The position numbers and the translations under genes are program-made. Positions 8,301 to 14,942 of a stretch of 29,998 bases of DNA are shown here, piece by piece. Source of the stretch: an uncultured bacterium (GTDB taxonomy: Bacteria > Bacteroidota > Bacteroidia > Chitinophagales > CAIOSU01); the NCBI GenBank assembly GCA_903861055.1, contig CAIOSU010000440.1, forward strand, positions 1-29,998, read 5' to 3'. Each line of letters opens with the position of its first letter. Position 1 is the stretch's first letter. The notes below the pieces were generated by a model. It was given only the letters and a program-made list of their open reading frames with translations, did not search any database and was not told where the DNA came from.

Positions 8301-8498
8301 TACGGGCGTGGTCACGGTTTCCTCCACTGTCAAGGCATCGGCACCTGTATAGCTAGCCGTAACGTTTACCGTTGGTGGCGAAATGTTTGGGTATTGGCTT
8401 ATTGGTAAGCTCAGCACCGCCAATAGTCCTATAATTACTATTATCAGCGAGATTACGATAGAGGTAATAGGCCGCTTAATAAATACTTCTGAAATCAT
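5319..8498 (-). CDS. RND family multidrug efflux pump, inner membrane transporter (AcrB/MexB type)
   Basis: A 1059-residue HAE1-family transporter, full length. It opens MISEVFIKRPITSIVISLII, a typical first segment, and has two sets of six membrane helices with large periplasmic loops. Proton-relay residues are present: D409 and D410 in TM4 (AIGIVVDDD), the TM10 lysine in IGLTAKNAILIVEF, and the TM11 arginine in RLRPIIMTS. It would export hydrophobic or amphiphilic compounds using the proton gradient, together with the fusion protein and outer membrane channel encoded just upstream. Odd points: the usual VDDAIVVVEN reads VDDDIVFVEA here, so an extra aspartate follows the pair and the Asn is replaced by Ala. 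Substrates cannot be predicted. Confidence 0.95.
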   Translation of the reverse strand: MISEVFIKRPITSIVISLIIVIIGLLAVLSLPISQYPNISPPTVNVTASYTGADALTVEETVTTPVELQINGTPGMSYLSSTSTSDGRMSTTVTFDVGTDINIAALDVQNRVSVAEPSLPEAVRRLGITVKKRNPTLLMVVAIFSPNETHDIEFLDNYTNIYLKNAILRVEGVGDVNTRAEDFSMRIWLNPDKLAQLGMTPADVADAIREQNIQVAGGAVGASPQPETQAFEYSLLLNGRLEDEEQYKNIIVRTNTDDGSLVYLKDIARIELGKFNYGGAVRSNGQESALLLIYQTPDGNAMSTADGIEAALAQLKKGFPSDVDYKVVFESVSVVRVSIKEVVQTLLEALLLVTLVVFLFLQSWRATLIPVLAIPVSIIGTFIFFIPLGFTINTLTLFGFLLAIGIVVDDDIVFVEAVQHYIDHEKLSAKEATRKAMKDITAPVIAIALILAAVFVPVGFIPGIVGGLYQQFAITIAISVLLSAFVALTLTPALCSLLLKPMNLNKESRGLNRFFFGFNNWFANVTGRYSNSVKYVIRKAPYAMVLLVCIYVGTVGLFSMKPTGFVPNEDEGRLFIAVTLPEGSSSIRTAEVLEDVYEIIKKYPAIKNATSVAGLNVLNFSVKSNTGTFFTQLQPWDMRTKPEDKLEGLLPRLRKDLASVKEANIIIVSPPAIPGLGTTGGFSFVLQQRQAGSVKELEEVTGKFVAAINQRPEIAGAYSFYNARTPGYQVIVDREKAKKMGVSLSAAYGVISNYMGSIYINDFTKYGRNFRVVAQADTAYRMNVESIKNYYVKNNKGQSVPLSALVDYKVVENASLLSHYNLFRSADVNGNAAPGYSSGEALAALEEVAEQVLPAGYSYEFSGLSLEEKKSGGTTGIIFALSIGFVFLLLAALYESWSVPFSILLSVPIGAFGAILALTFLPQLSNNIYAQIGLITLIGLTAKNAILIVEFAKERVDWGMDVVAATLEAVRLRLRPIIMTSMAFILGILPLVFASGAGAVARQTIGWTVLGGMLSATFLAIFIVPVLFVLITRLAYSKEKLAELQANFKPEDHTGGLHG

Positions 8499-8552
8499 GT
8501 GTTCGGTATTAAAAAACTATATTGTGTAAAAGAGGTTTCCCCCATCATGTCC

Positions 8553-8597
8553 GAAGGACATTGCCCTCCGCTATAATTATTATGCCCCTTTGGGGCG
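8553..8597 (+). repeat. REP-like half-element inside the efflux operon
   Basis: The 129-bp gap between the fusion protein and pump genes carries GGACATTGCCCTCC, then GCTATAATTATTATG, then CCCCTTTGGGGCG. This matches each half of the palindromic element at 3471-3590. It is the only sizeable gap in the operon; the tolC/fusion-protein gap is 11 bases. The CCCC-TTT-GGGG part could form a small hairpin in the mRNA. Confidence 0.75.
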
Positions 8598-8627
8598 AAA
8601 AATGCTCTATCGTTGCATCCTTGCGCC

Positions 8628-9749
8628 TTACTTCACCGCATTATCGGGCTGCACGATGGTTCCATTTCTCATATTTTGTATGCCCGAGGTAACAATCAAG
8701 TCACCCGCTTCCAAACCTTCGCGCACCACTATTCTATCACCAGCAGTGGTGCCTAGTTTCACGCGGGTTTGGCTCACTTTATTGCTATCGCCAACAACGT
8801 ACACAAAAAACTCACCCAATTGCTCCGTAACGGCCATGCTTGGTATCACCAGTTTTGTACCGGTATCTTGGTTGCGCACCAGCACAATGCCGCTCATGCC
8901 CGCCCTTAGATTGCCTTCTTCGTTATCAAAACTCAACCTGGCTTTAATAGTACCCGTAAGTGGGTCAACCGCCCTATCAATAGTTACCAAATGGCCTTGA
9001 GTTGGGTACATATCGCCACTAGGTAGTTGCAACGAAAATAGCGAATCGCTATCCTTGCGTGGCTGTTCCAGGTACAGCGAAAAACGGTAAATGTCTTTCT
9101 CATTCACTGCAAAATCAACCGCAATAGGGTTGGTCGACGAGATGACATTGATGAGGGTTGAACCTGCACTTACTAACGAACCCAACTTAACATTGGCAAT
9201 ACCAATGGTACCAGCAAACGGTGCCGTAATTACGGAGCGATTCAAATCGGTCTGGGCATTGGATAAAGCCGCTTCTGCAACCAACAACTGCGACTCGGCA
9301 TTTAGCAGCGCCGTTTTGGCATTTTCAACAACTTGCTTGGCGATGGCATCTTTCTCTTGCAAACGAGTATATCGTTCAGCATCACGCTTAGCCTGCTCCA
9401 ATGTGCTTTGGGCGGCTTTTAGCTGGGCTTGCGCCTGTTTGTAATTGGCAGCGTATTTACTTCGGTCAATTTCATATAGTTTTTGGCCTTTCACAACTGT
9501 TTGCCCATCTTTCACAAAAATGCTGGTAATAGAGCCCGTTACTTCGGCACGCAGTTCAACTTCATCAAGCGGCACTATCGTGGCTGGGTAGTTGTCAATA
9601 CCCGTAATACCTTGCTCGGTTACGGTAAATACATTTACCGGCACAGCCGCATTCAATGGCTTTTGTTCTGCTGCTTTATAGCCTCCGCAAGATGTTGTTA
9701 CAATGGATACAACAATCATAGCCAGTATCCCCCAGGAAAATCCCTTCAT
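8628..9749 (-). CDS. RND efflux periplasmic adaptor (membrane fusion protein)
   Basis: A 373-residue HlyD/AcrA-type adaptor that links the inner membrane pump to the outer membrane channel. The N-terminus MKGFSWGILAMIVVSIVTTSC-GG is a signal peptide with a probable lipidation cysteine at residue 21, though TTSC is a weak lipobox. A lipoyl half (VPLDEVELRAEVTGSI) comes first, then a coiled-coil hairpin of about residues 105-165 rich in A, Q, K and E, the second lipoyl half (APFAGTIGIANVKLGSLVSAG), and beta-barrel and membrane-proximal domains. It sits 11 bases after the tolC-like gene in the same operon. Length and domain order are normal for the family. Confidence 0.94.
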   Translation of the reverse strand: MKGFSWGILAMIVVSIVTTSCGGYKAAEQKPLNAAVPVNVFTVTEQGITGIDNYPATIVPLDEVELRAEVTGSITSIFVKDGQTVVKGQKLYEIDRSKYAANYKQAQAQLKAAQSTLEQAKRDAERYTRLQEKDAIAKQVVENAKTALLNAESQLLVAEAALSNAQTDLNRSVITAPFAGTIGIANVKLGSLVSAGSTLINVISSTNPIAVDFAVNEKDIYRFSLYLEQPRKDSDSLFSLQLPSGDMYPTQGHLVTIDRAVDPLTGTIKARLSFDNEEGNLRAGMSGIVLVRNQDTGTKLVIPSMAVTEQLGEFFVYVVGDSNKVSQTRVKLGTTAGDRIVVREGLEAGDLIVTSGIQNMRNGTIVQPDNAVK

Positions 9750-9760
9750 TTGTTTATAGT

Positions 9761-11149
9761 TTATCGATTTGTGTTAATGGTTCCTAAACTCTGCATTACA
9801 TCCAACTTGCTCGACAGGACGTTTAATATCGTATTCAATTGGTTAAGCTGTGCCGCTCTCAAATCGGTTTCGGCCACCATCAAATCCAAATAGGTTTTAA
9901 TACCCTCATCGTATTGTAGCTTAATAGTGCTATACACTTCCTCTGATAAGGTAACGTTCTCGGTAGCTACCTTCCAATCGTTCAAGTTGCTTTTGTACAA
10001 TGCCATAGCTTGCTCGTATTGGGTATTAATTACGTTTTTGGTATTGGCTATATCCTCCGTCAATCGCTGGTTTACCAGCTTTTGCTGCTCTAGGTTTTGG
10101 TATCGTTTCATCCCTTGAAAAATGGGTAGATTCAATGATAGCCCCACTACCGAGTTAGGGTAGGCTTCGTTGAACATTTGGGCAAAATCATCGTTCTGAA
10201 AAACATGATTTCTGCTGGCAAAAGCGGATATGGTAGGAAAAAAGCTCCATTTTTGGGCGCTTAAATTTATGTCTTGCAGGCGCTTTTGGGTTTGCAATTG
10301 CTGCATTTCAATGCGGTTGTTGTAGTCTACCAGCATAGCGGTATCTAGCAACATTTCCGCCTCCATGGCATACCTATCGAATTTTAAGGCAAAGACCTCA
10401 CCCGCCTCAGCACCCATTAACTGTCGCAGATAGGCATACTTGGCTTTCAATACTTCGCCAGTGCGTTTCAAGTCGGCCAGGGTATTGTTCAGCGATATGG
10501 TGGCACGCTTATAATCGGTAGGGTCAACAATGCCTCCCTCGTACAACGATTTGGCATCTTTTTGCTGCTTTAGTTGCCTTTCGCGCACCTGGGCCAAAAT
10601 ATTAGCTTGCTCTTGTGTTACCAATATGTCATAGTATGCTTTACTTACAGCAACAACAGTTGCAATTTTTACTTCCTCGGTATTTTGACCATACCAGGTG
10701 CGCAACGATTTGGCATTGCGGGCAGCCAGCAGCAAGTTGTTGTCGAAAATATTCTGACTAGCTTCAAGCAGTATGTTTGAAGTGTTGAAAACGCCAATTC
10801 TTACTGCTGTGCGCTCGCCGGTAGCTTGATTCGGAAAAAAACTTACCGGCAACTCCAAAAAGTGGTTAAGGTTGGCACTGGCATTCAATTGCGGCATCCA
10901 GCCCGATAAGTTGGCTTTAATTTGCCTATCGCCTATCTGCTCATCCAACATTGATTGCTTTATGGCAGGTTGGTTTTTTAGTGCAATTGATACTACCTCG
11001 TTTAACGAGTAGGTTTTGCTTGTGCTATCTGGCAAGGCGCTCTGCGCCGAAACGGTAGCCGTTGCCATACCCACCGCAAGTGCCCAAATAAGTATGCTTA
11101 TGCCGTTATTCATTATCTTATTTATTGTCACGGTTAGTCTCTTCTTCAT
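9761..11149 (-). CDS. TolC-family outer membrane efflux protein
   Basis: An outer membrane channel of about 462 residues with two OEP repeats made of long alpha-helical stretches, for example LRTWYGQNTEEVKIATVVAV and AMALYKSNLNDWKVATENVT, as in the TolC tunnel. The signal peptide ends VGMATATVSAQ. Start choice: the ATG at 11149 gives a basic N-region (MKKRLTVTINK) and overlaps marR by 32 bases. The ATG at 11113 lies four bases after the marR stop but leaves a signal peptide without positive charge, so I prefer 11149. In both cases translation is closely linked to marR. It completes the tripartite pump. Confidence 0.92.
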   Translation of the reverse strand: MKKRLTVTINKIMNNGISILIWALAVGMATATVSAQSALPDSTSKTYSLNEVVSIALKNQPAIKQSMLDEQIGDRQIKANLSGWMPQLNASANLNHFLELPVSFFPNQATGERTAVRIGVFNTSNILLEASQNIFDNNLLLAARNAKSLRTWYGQNTEEVKIATVVAVSKAYYDILVTQEQANILAQVRERQLKQQKDAKSLYEGGIVDPTDYKRATISLNNTLADLKRTGEVLKAKYAYLRQLMGAEAGEVFALKFDRYAMEAEMLLDTAMLVDYNNRIEMQQLQTQKRLQDINLSAQKWSFFPTISAFASRNHVFQNDDFAQMFNEAYPNSVVGLSLNLPIFQGMKRYQNLEQQKLVNQRLTEDIANTKNVINTQYEQAMALYKSNLNDWKVATENVTLSEEVYSTIKLQYDEGIKTYLDLMVAETDLRAAQLNQLNTILNVLSSKLDVMQSLGTINTNR

Positions 11150-11633
11150 AACATTCGTATCCTTTGTTCCCCTTACAGGCATCATCATTTATTTGACTTA
11201 GGTGGTCAACCATTTTGTGCAACACACTTTTGCAAGTTTCCAGCTCTTCGGCACTAATTCCTGCTTCTGTTTCTTGTAAAGAGGATTGCAGTGTCGGAAA
11301 AAGCTTGGCTCTAATTTCCAAACCCTTTTGGGTTATGTAAAGCAAGTTGTTGCGCTTGTCCTTTTCATCTGGCACTCTTATTATAAGCCCATGCCGCTCC
11401 ATGGTTTGCAACATACGGGCAATGCTGGTTTTATCTTTACCATACAAATCGGCTAAATCTTGCTGGTTTCGACCATCTTCTAGCCATAGCATCATTAGTA
11501 AACTAAATTGCTCAGCCGTAATTTGACCACCTGCATCGCATAACTTACGTGCCAGAAGGCGCGTCAATTCTCGCTTTACCCTACCAGCAAGGTAACCGAT
11601 AGAATCGCTAATTATGTACTTTTGGTCATTCAT
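11118..11633 (-). CDS. MarR family transcriptional regulator of the efflux operon
   Basis: A 171-residue winged-helix regulator. The DNA-binding region runs from about residue 40 to 115, with recognition-helix sequence DKTSIARMLQTMERHGLI and wing RVPDEKDKRNNLLYITQKG. MarR proteins are dimers that usually repress their own operon and release DNA when they bind a small phenolic or toxic ligand. It is the first gene of the efflux operon, so autoregulation is likely. I chose the ATG at 11633 (MNDQKYIISD); the frame is open 20 codons further, but those codons cover the promoter and operator region. The ligand cannot be predicted. Confidence 0.92.
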   Translation of the reverse strand: MNDQKYIISDSIGYLAGRVKRELTRLLARKLCDAGGQITAEQFSLLMMLWLEDGRNQQDLADLYGKDKTSIARMLQTMERHGLIIRVPDEKDKRNNLLYITQKGLEIRAKLFPTLQSSLQETEAGISAEELETCKSVLHKMVDHLSQINDDACKGNKGYECYEEETNRDNK

Positions 11634-11641
11634 GAAATAAA

Positions 11642-11659
11642 TAGTTGCATGTACAACGA
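11642..11659. promoter_or_regulatory. Candidate MarR operator over the transcription start
   Basis: TAGTTGCATGTACAACGA is an inverted repeat (TAGTTG...CAACgA) just downstream of the -7 box, where the start of transcription should fall. MarR-family operators are commonly palindromes of this size and of TTGnnnnnnCAA form. Binding here would block initiation. A second palindrome lies at 11693-11704 on the other side of the promoter. Confidence 0.55.
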
Positions 11660-11662
11660 TTA

Positions 11663-11693
11663 CAAAAGTAAAAGGTTCTACCGACCTAATCAA
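11663..11693 (-). promoter_or_regulatory. Promoter of the marR-efflux operon
   Basis: On the minus strand TTG (plus 11691-11693) and TACTTTTG (plus 11663-11670) are 20 bp apart, a full match to the Bacteroidota TTG...TAnnTTTG promoter. The -7 box lies 30 bases before the marR ATG. Confidence 0.75.
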
Positions 11694-11704
11694 TGTTGCA
11701 ACAT
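11693..11704. promoter_or_regulatory. Perfect 12-bp palindrome abutting the -33 box
   Basis: ATGTTGCAACAT is a perfect palindrome overlapping the edge of the -33 TTG of the marR promoter. It shares the GTTGCA core with the operator candidate at 11642-11659. It could be a second regulator site, and it also lies about 115 bases upstream of the divergent lysyl-oxidase-like gene. Confidence 0.5.
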
Positions 11705-11817
11705 AAGTTTTTCGACCAATGCGTCATGTAATCGGTCATTCAGTTTTAAAAGCTTTGTGCAGCGGGCAATTGCCAACTTGGTTATTTATTGTTAACTTGT
11801 GTTTAAGAGTTATAGCG

Positions 11818-13698
11818 ATGAAACACCTGTACTTAATATTAGTAGCAATTTTTACGTTTAGCACCTACAGTTATAGCCAGCCGTGCTCTACAACGAATGG
11901 CACTAACTGTCTCTGCCCCGATGGCACCACCAACTGCGATTTGTTGCCCGATATTATGATATCGTGGTATGGTTTAGTTACCGACACCCCTACCGAATAT
12001 TCTCAAACCGGCAATGGCGCCGATGATGGAAGGTTGCGCGTAACAGGCTCTACACCTAATATGGGCTTCGGTTCGTTTACGGTTTTGGGTACCGATTATT
12101 TCATTTGCGGAACTGATACTATTTATGACCCTACCCGATCGATTATTACTTGCCCCAATGGCACGGAACCTACCAACTTACTCAAACAGCGCATTTATCA
12201 CCGAAATGGCAATATAGTAACCTACACCGACCGATGGGCTGGCGGCCAAACATATCATCCAGGCCATGGGCACAACCACGTTGATGACTGGGTTAGCTTT
12301 TCGTTGCGCATGGAGGACCCCAACCAACCAGACACCTTGCAGTGGCCCATTATTGGTACAGGCGCCAAAATCGGGTTTTGTTTGATGGATTTAAGCAATT
12401 GCAATGCCTCTTATGGCGATTGCCGAGACGACCACCATTACAATAAAGGCAACATCATTACCAGCACCAATATCCCAAACTTTGGTATGGGCGGTGGCGT
12501 ATACAGCTGCAACCCAATTGAACAGGGCATATCGGTTGGATACGTGGATATATACAGCCAATATCTTGATGGTATGTGGATTGATATACCACCTGGAACC
12601 TGTAATGGTGATTATTGGATAGTAGCCCAAGTTGACCCTAGGAATAATTTCTTGGAAACAAATGACAACAACAACTGGACCGCTATTCCTATTACCTTAA
12701 CCAAACAAACGCCTCAAAGCGGCACTACTGCGAGCTTAACCTTATCAAGCGATCCGTATTTGTGCAACAATAGTACCGTAACGCTCACTGCCAGTCCGGG
12801 TTCGGCATATCAGTGGTCGAACGGATTGAGCACACAAAGTATTACCGCAACCCAACCGGGCGACTACTTTGTGCAAGTAACCAGCCCTTGCGGGGTTGCT
12901 TATTCAGATACAGTTACTATTACCCAAATAACCCCTTTAACGCCACTTGCTATTGGCGATACCACTTGCCTTGGTGCCGATGCTACTTTGGCTGCTGCCG
13001 GTGGCACAATTTATAATTGGTATAACAATGCTAACGGCGATACGTTGCTTCAAGTAGGAGCAACGTACATTATCGATACTTTGCGGCAGAACACAACGGT
13101 ATATGCGCAAAGTGTAACCACCGTAGGTGGCACTAGTTTCCAGTGCCCCAGTGAGTTGGTAGCCGTAACGGCAGTAGTTGAAATGCCAACACCTGCAAAC
13201 ATAATAGGATTAGGCGCTGGATATTTAGATACCGATGCGCCAGTTCAAGTATTCGCTTTCCCGGCAACGGGTATTTTCAGTGGCCGTGGCATAAGTACTG
13301 ATGGCAATAACAATACTTGGTTCTCGCCGTCGCAGGCCGGCGCCAACGATTCGGTTGCCATTACTTACCGCTACACTACCGCAGCTGGCTGTGCTGCCGA
13401 TACTACCATTTATATAAGCGTAATGCACAACCCAGGTGTAGGTATAGCTGAACTGGCCGACAACCGCTTAATTGTGTACCCAAACCCAGCTCAAAGCATC
13501 GTAACCATTATTGTACCTAATGGAGAGTTTAGTGCCTTAGCGTTATTTGATGCAAGTGGTAAACAGGTAATGGAGACACCAATTGCCGACAACACCCTCC
13601 GCTACCAGTTAGATATTTCTTCTCTTCCGAAAGGCATTTATCTTGTTAGATTGAATGGGATTAATGGTAGTAAGTTTGCCAAATTATCGAAGTTGTGA
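11818..13698 (+). CDS. Secreted lysyl-oxidase-like copper protein with T9SS sorting domain
   Basis: A 626-residue exported protein. A signal peptide covers residues 1-20 (cut before QPCSTT). Residues about 45-295 match the lysyl oxidase catalytic domain: copper histidines in YHPGHGHNH (H150, H152, H154), K184 in GAKIGFCLMD and Y246 in GYVDIYSQ. K184 and Y246 align with the lysine and tyrosine that form the LTQ cofactor in animal lysyl oxidase; WIDIPPG and ETNDNNNW also match. One or two Ig-like beta domains with QWSNG follow, then a type A T9SS domain at the end (VYPNPAQS...LPKGIYLVRL). Lysyl oxidases turn lysine side chains into aldehydes that cross-link proteins. The start is the ATG at 11818, which gives a clean signal peptide. 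It overlaps the next gene by four bases. Confidence 0.82.
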   Translation: MKHLYLILVAIFTFSTYSYSQPCSTTNGTNCLCPDGTTNCDLLPDIMISWYGLVTDTPTEYSQTGNGADDGRLRVTGSTPNMGFGSFTVLGTDYFICGTDTIYDPTRSIITCPNGTEPTNLLKQRIYHRNGNIVTYTDRWAGGQTYHPGHGHNHVDDWVSFSLRMEDPNQPDTLQWPIIGTGAKIGFCLMDLSNCNASYGDCRDDHHYNKGNIITSTNIPNFGMGGGVYSCNPIEQGISVGYVDIYSQYLDGMWIDIPPGTCNGDYWIVAQVDPRNNFLETNDNNNWTAIPITLTKQTPQSGTTASLTLSSDPYLCNNSTVTLTASPGSAYQWSNGLSTQSITATQPGDYFVQVTSPCGVAYSDTVTITQITPLTPLAIGDTTCLGADATLAAAGGTIYNWYNNANGDTLLQVGATYIIDTLRQNTTVYAQSVTTVGGTSFQCPSELVAVTAVVEMPTPANIIGLGAGYLDTDAPVQVFAFPATGIFSGRGISTDGNNNTWFSPSQAGANDSVAITYRYTTAAGCAADTTIYISVMHNPGVGIAELADNRLIVYPNPAQSIVTIIVPNGEFSALALFDASGKQVMETPIADNTLRYQLDISSLPKGIYLVRLNGINGSKFAKLSKL

Positions 13699-14942
13699 TA
13701 TACCGTATCTTCTTGGTTCTAATAGCATTTGTTAGCCTAAGCTCAGTTGCCAAAGCCCAACCACATGTTTTAGAGGTATACAACACAGACAACAGCCCAT
13801 TGCCCGATGATAATGTAAGGGCATTAGCCATTGCTCCCGATTCAAGCTTATGGATTGGTACCGAAAACGGGCTAACAGCATTTAAAAACGGAGTTTGGGA
13901 CATTGTAGATACCTTACTAGGCTATCAAATTCGGGCTATTGCCTTTGATACTGCAGGGCATGCTTGGGTTGGCACTTTTCTTAACGGCTTTTGGGTGCAA
14001 ACAGATACTAGCTGGATAAACTATACTACCTCTAGCAGTACTTTACCCGATGATTTTGTGCGTACTATTTCATTTTGCCCCAATGGCACTGCTTGGGTAG
14101 GCACCGTTGGGGGCGCGGTTGAAATAAGCAATGGCATCTGGAAGGTTTATCGCGAAACAAACACTAATTGGTTTGTGGAGCACATCACCTCGTCGTATTG
14201 CGGTCCAGACAATATTGTTTGGCTTGGCGGCCTCAATAGCGGGCTTATGCGCCAACAAGATACTACATGGACTATTTACCGCCACAGCAATAGCGGCCTT
14301 CCTGATAATACCGTTTTGGATATAAAGCGCAATAATAATGGCGACTACTTGCTTGCCATGCCTGCATCTGGCGCCGCAGCATTTGATGGCAATTTGGGCT
14401 GGGTATACTACAACACGCTTACCTCAAACAATCCATCAAACAGTATCAATCATATTGCAATTGGCAATAACGGCTATTTATATTTTGCCTCGGCCGATAA
14501 GGGGTTGGTGGTATACGAGGGAGGACTTGACTGGTTCAATATATCCACTATCAGCAGGCCCGATACCAGTGGCACATTCTTACCTACCGAACAAATACTG
14601 CAGCTAGCTTATGACCCATCAGGCGTAATATGGGCCAGTGCCGCCAACGAGGGCCTGCTGCGAATAGAGTTTTTAGATACTATAAATAGTATTTCAAACC
14701 AAAGCTTTAATCAAAACCCCATCAGCATTTACCCAAACCCAGCCCAAGAGTATTGCATTATTGAAACCCCTCACGCAGTTGCAAGCATATCATTCATCAA
14801 TGTACTTGGGCAAGTGGTTTTTAATACAATCTCGTCCTCCTCAAAAACAAAAGTACCCTTAAGCCATTTGCCTAAGGGTACTTATATAGTTGCTGTGCAA
14901 ATAGGCAGCGAACAGATTTCGCAGCGCCTTACAAAGTATTAA
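13695..14942 (+). CDS. Secreted beta-propeller protein with T9SS sorting domain
   Basis: A 415-residue exported protein. The signal peptide IYRIFLVLIAFVSLSSVAKA begins directly after a GTG start that overlaps the previous stop (GTGA); no in-frame ATG precedes the end of the signal peptide, so GTG is the only sensible start. The body has repeated two-component-regulator propeller (Reg_prop) motifs, 'V-R-x-I-x-F-x-x-x-G-x-x-W-V-G-T', at about residues 43-60, 80-97 and 120-137 with later, weaker copies, forming one incomplete-looking propeller. Unlike hybrid two-component sensors, it has no kinase or membrane segment. A type A T9SS domain (IYPNPAQEY...LPKGTYIVAV) ends it. Probably a surface or secreted binding protein, expressed with the lysyl-oxidase-like gene. 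Confidence 0.85.
   Translation: MIYRIFLVLIAFVSLSSVAKAQPHVLEVYNTDNSPLPDDNVRALAIAPDSSLWIGTENGLTAFKNGVWDIVDTLLGYQIRAIAFDTAGHAWVGTFLNGFWVQTDTSWINYTTSSSTLPDDFVRTISFCPNGTAWVGTVGGAVEISNGIWKVYRETNTNWFVEHITSSYCGPDNIVWLGGLNSGLMRQQDTTWTIYRHSNSGLPDNTVLDIKRNNNGDYLLAMPASGAAAFDGNLGWVYYNTLTSNNPSNSINHIAIGNNGYLYFASADKGLVVYEGGLDWFNISTISRPDTSGTFLPTEQILQLAYDPSGVIWASAANEGLLRIEFLDTINSISNQSFNQNPISIYPNPAQEYCIIETPHAVASISFINVLGQVVFNTISSSSKTKVPLSHLPKGTYIVAVQIGSEQISQRLTKY
14840..14883 (-). terminator. Terminator for the choice-anchor V gene, embedded in the convergent coding sequence
   Basis: AAGTACCCTTA (14851-14861) and TAAGGGTACTT (14873-14883) form a perfect 11-bp stem with an 11-base loop. On the minus strand the stem is followed by TTGTTTTTGAG, a T tract. 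It lies 56 bases after the stop of the minus-strand gene but wholly inside the sorting-domain codons of the plus-strand propeller gene. Confidence 0.65.

Noticed and set aside
13695..14942. Propeller protein as the sensor of a hybrid two-component system
   Set aside because: It has no transmembrane helix, histidine kinase or regulator domain; it ends in a T9SS sorting domain, so it is exported.
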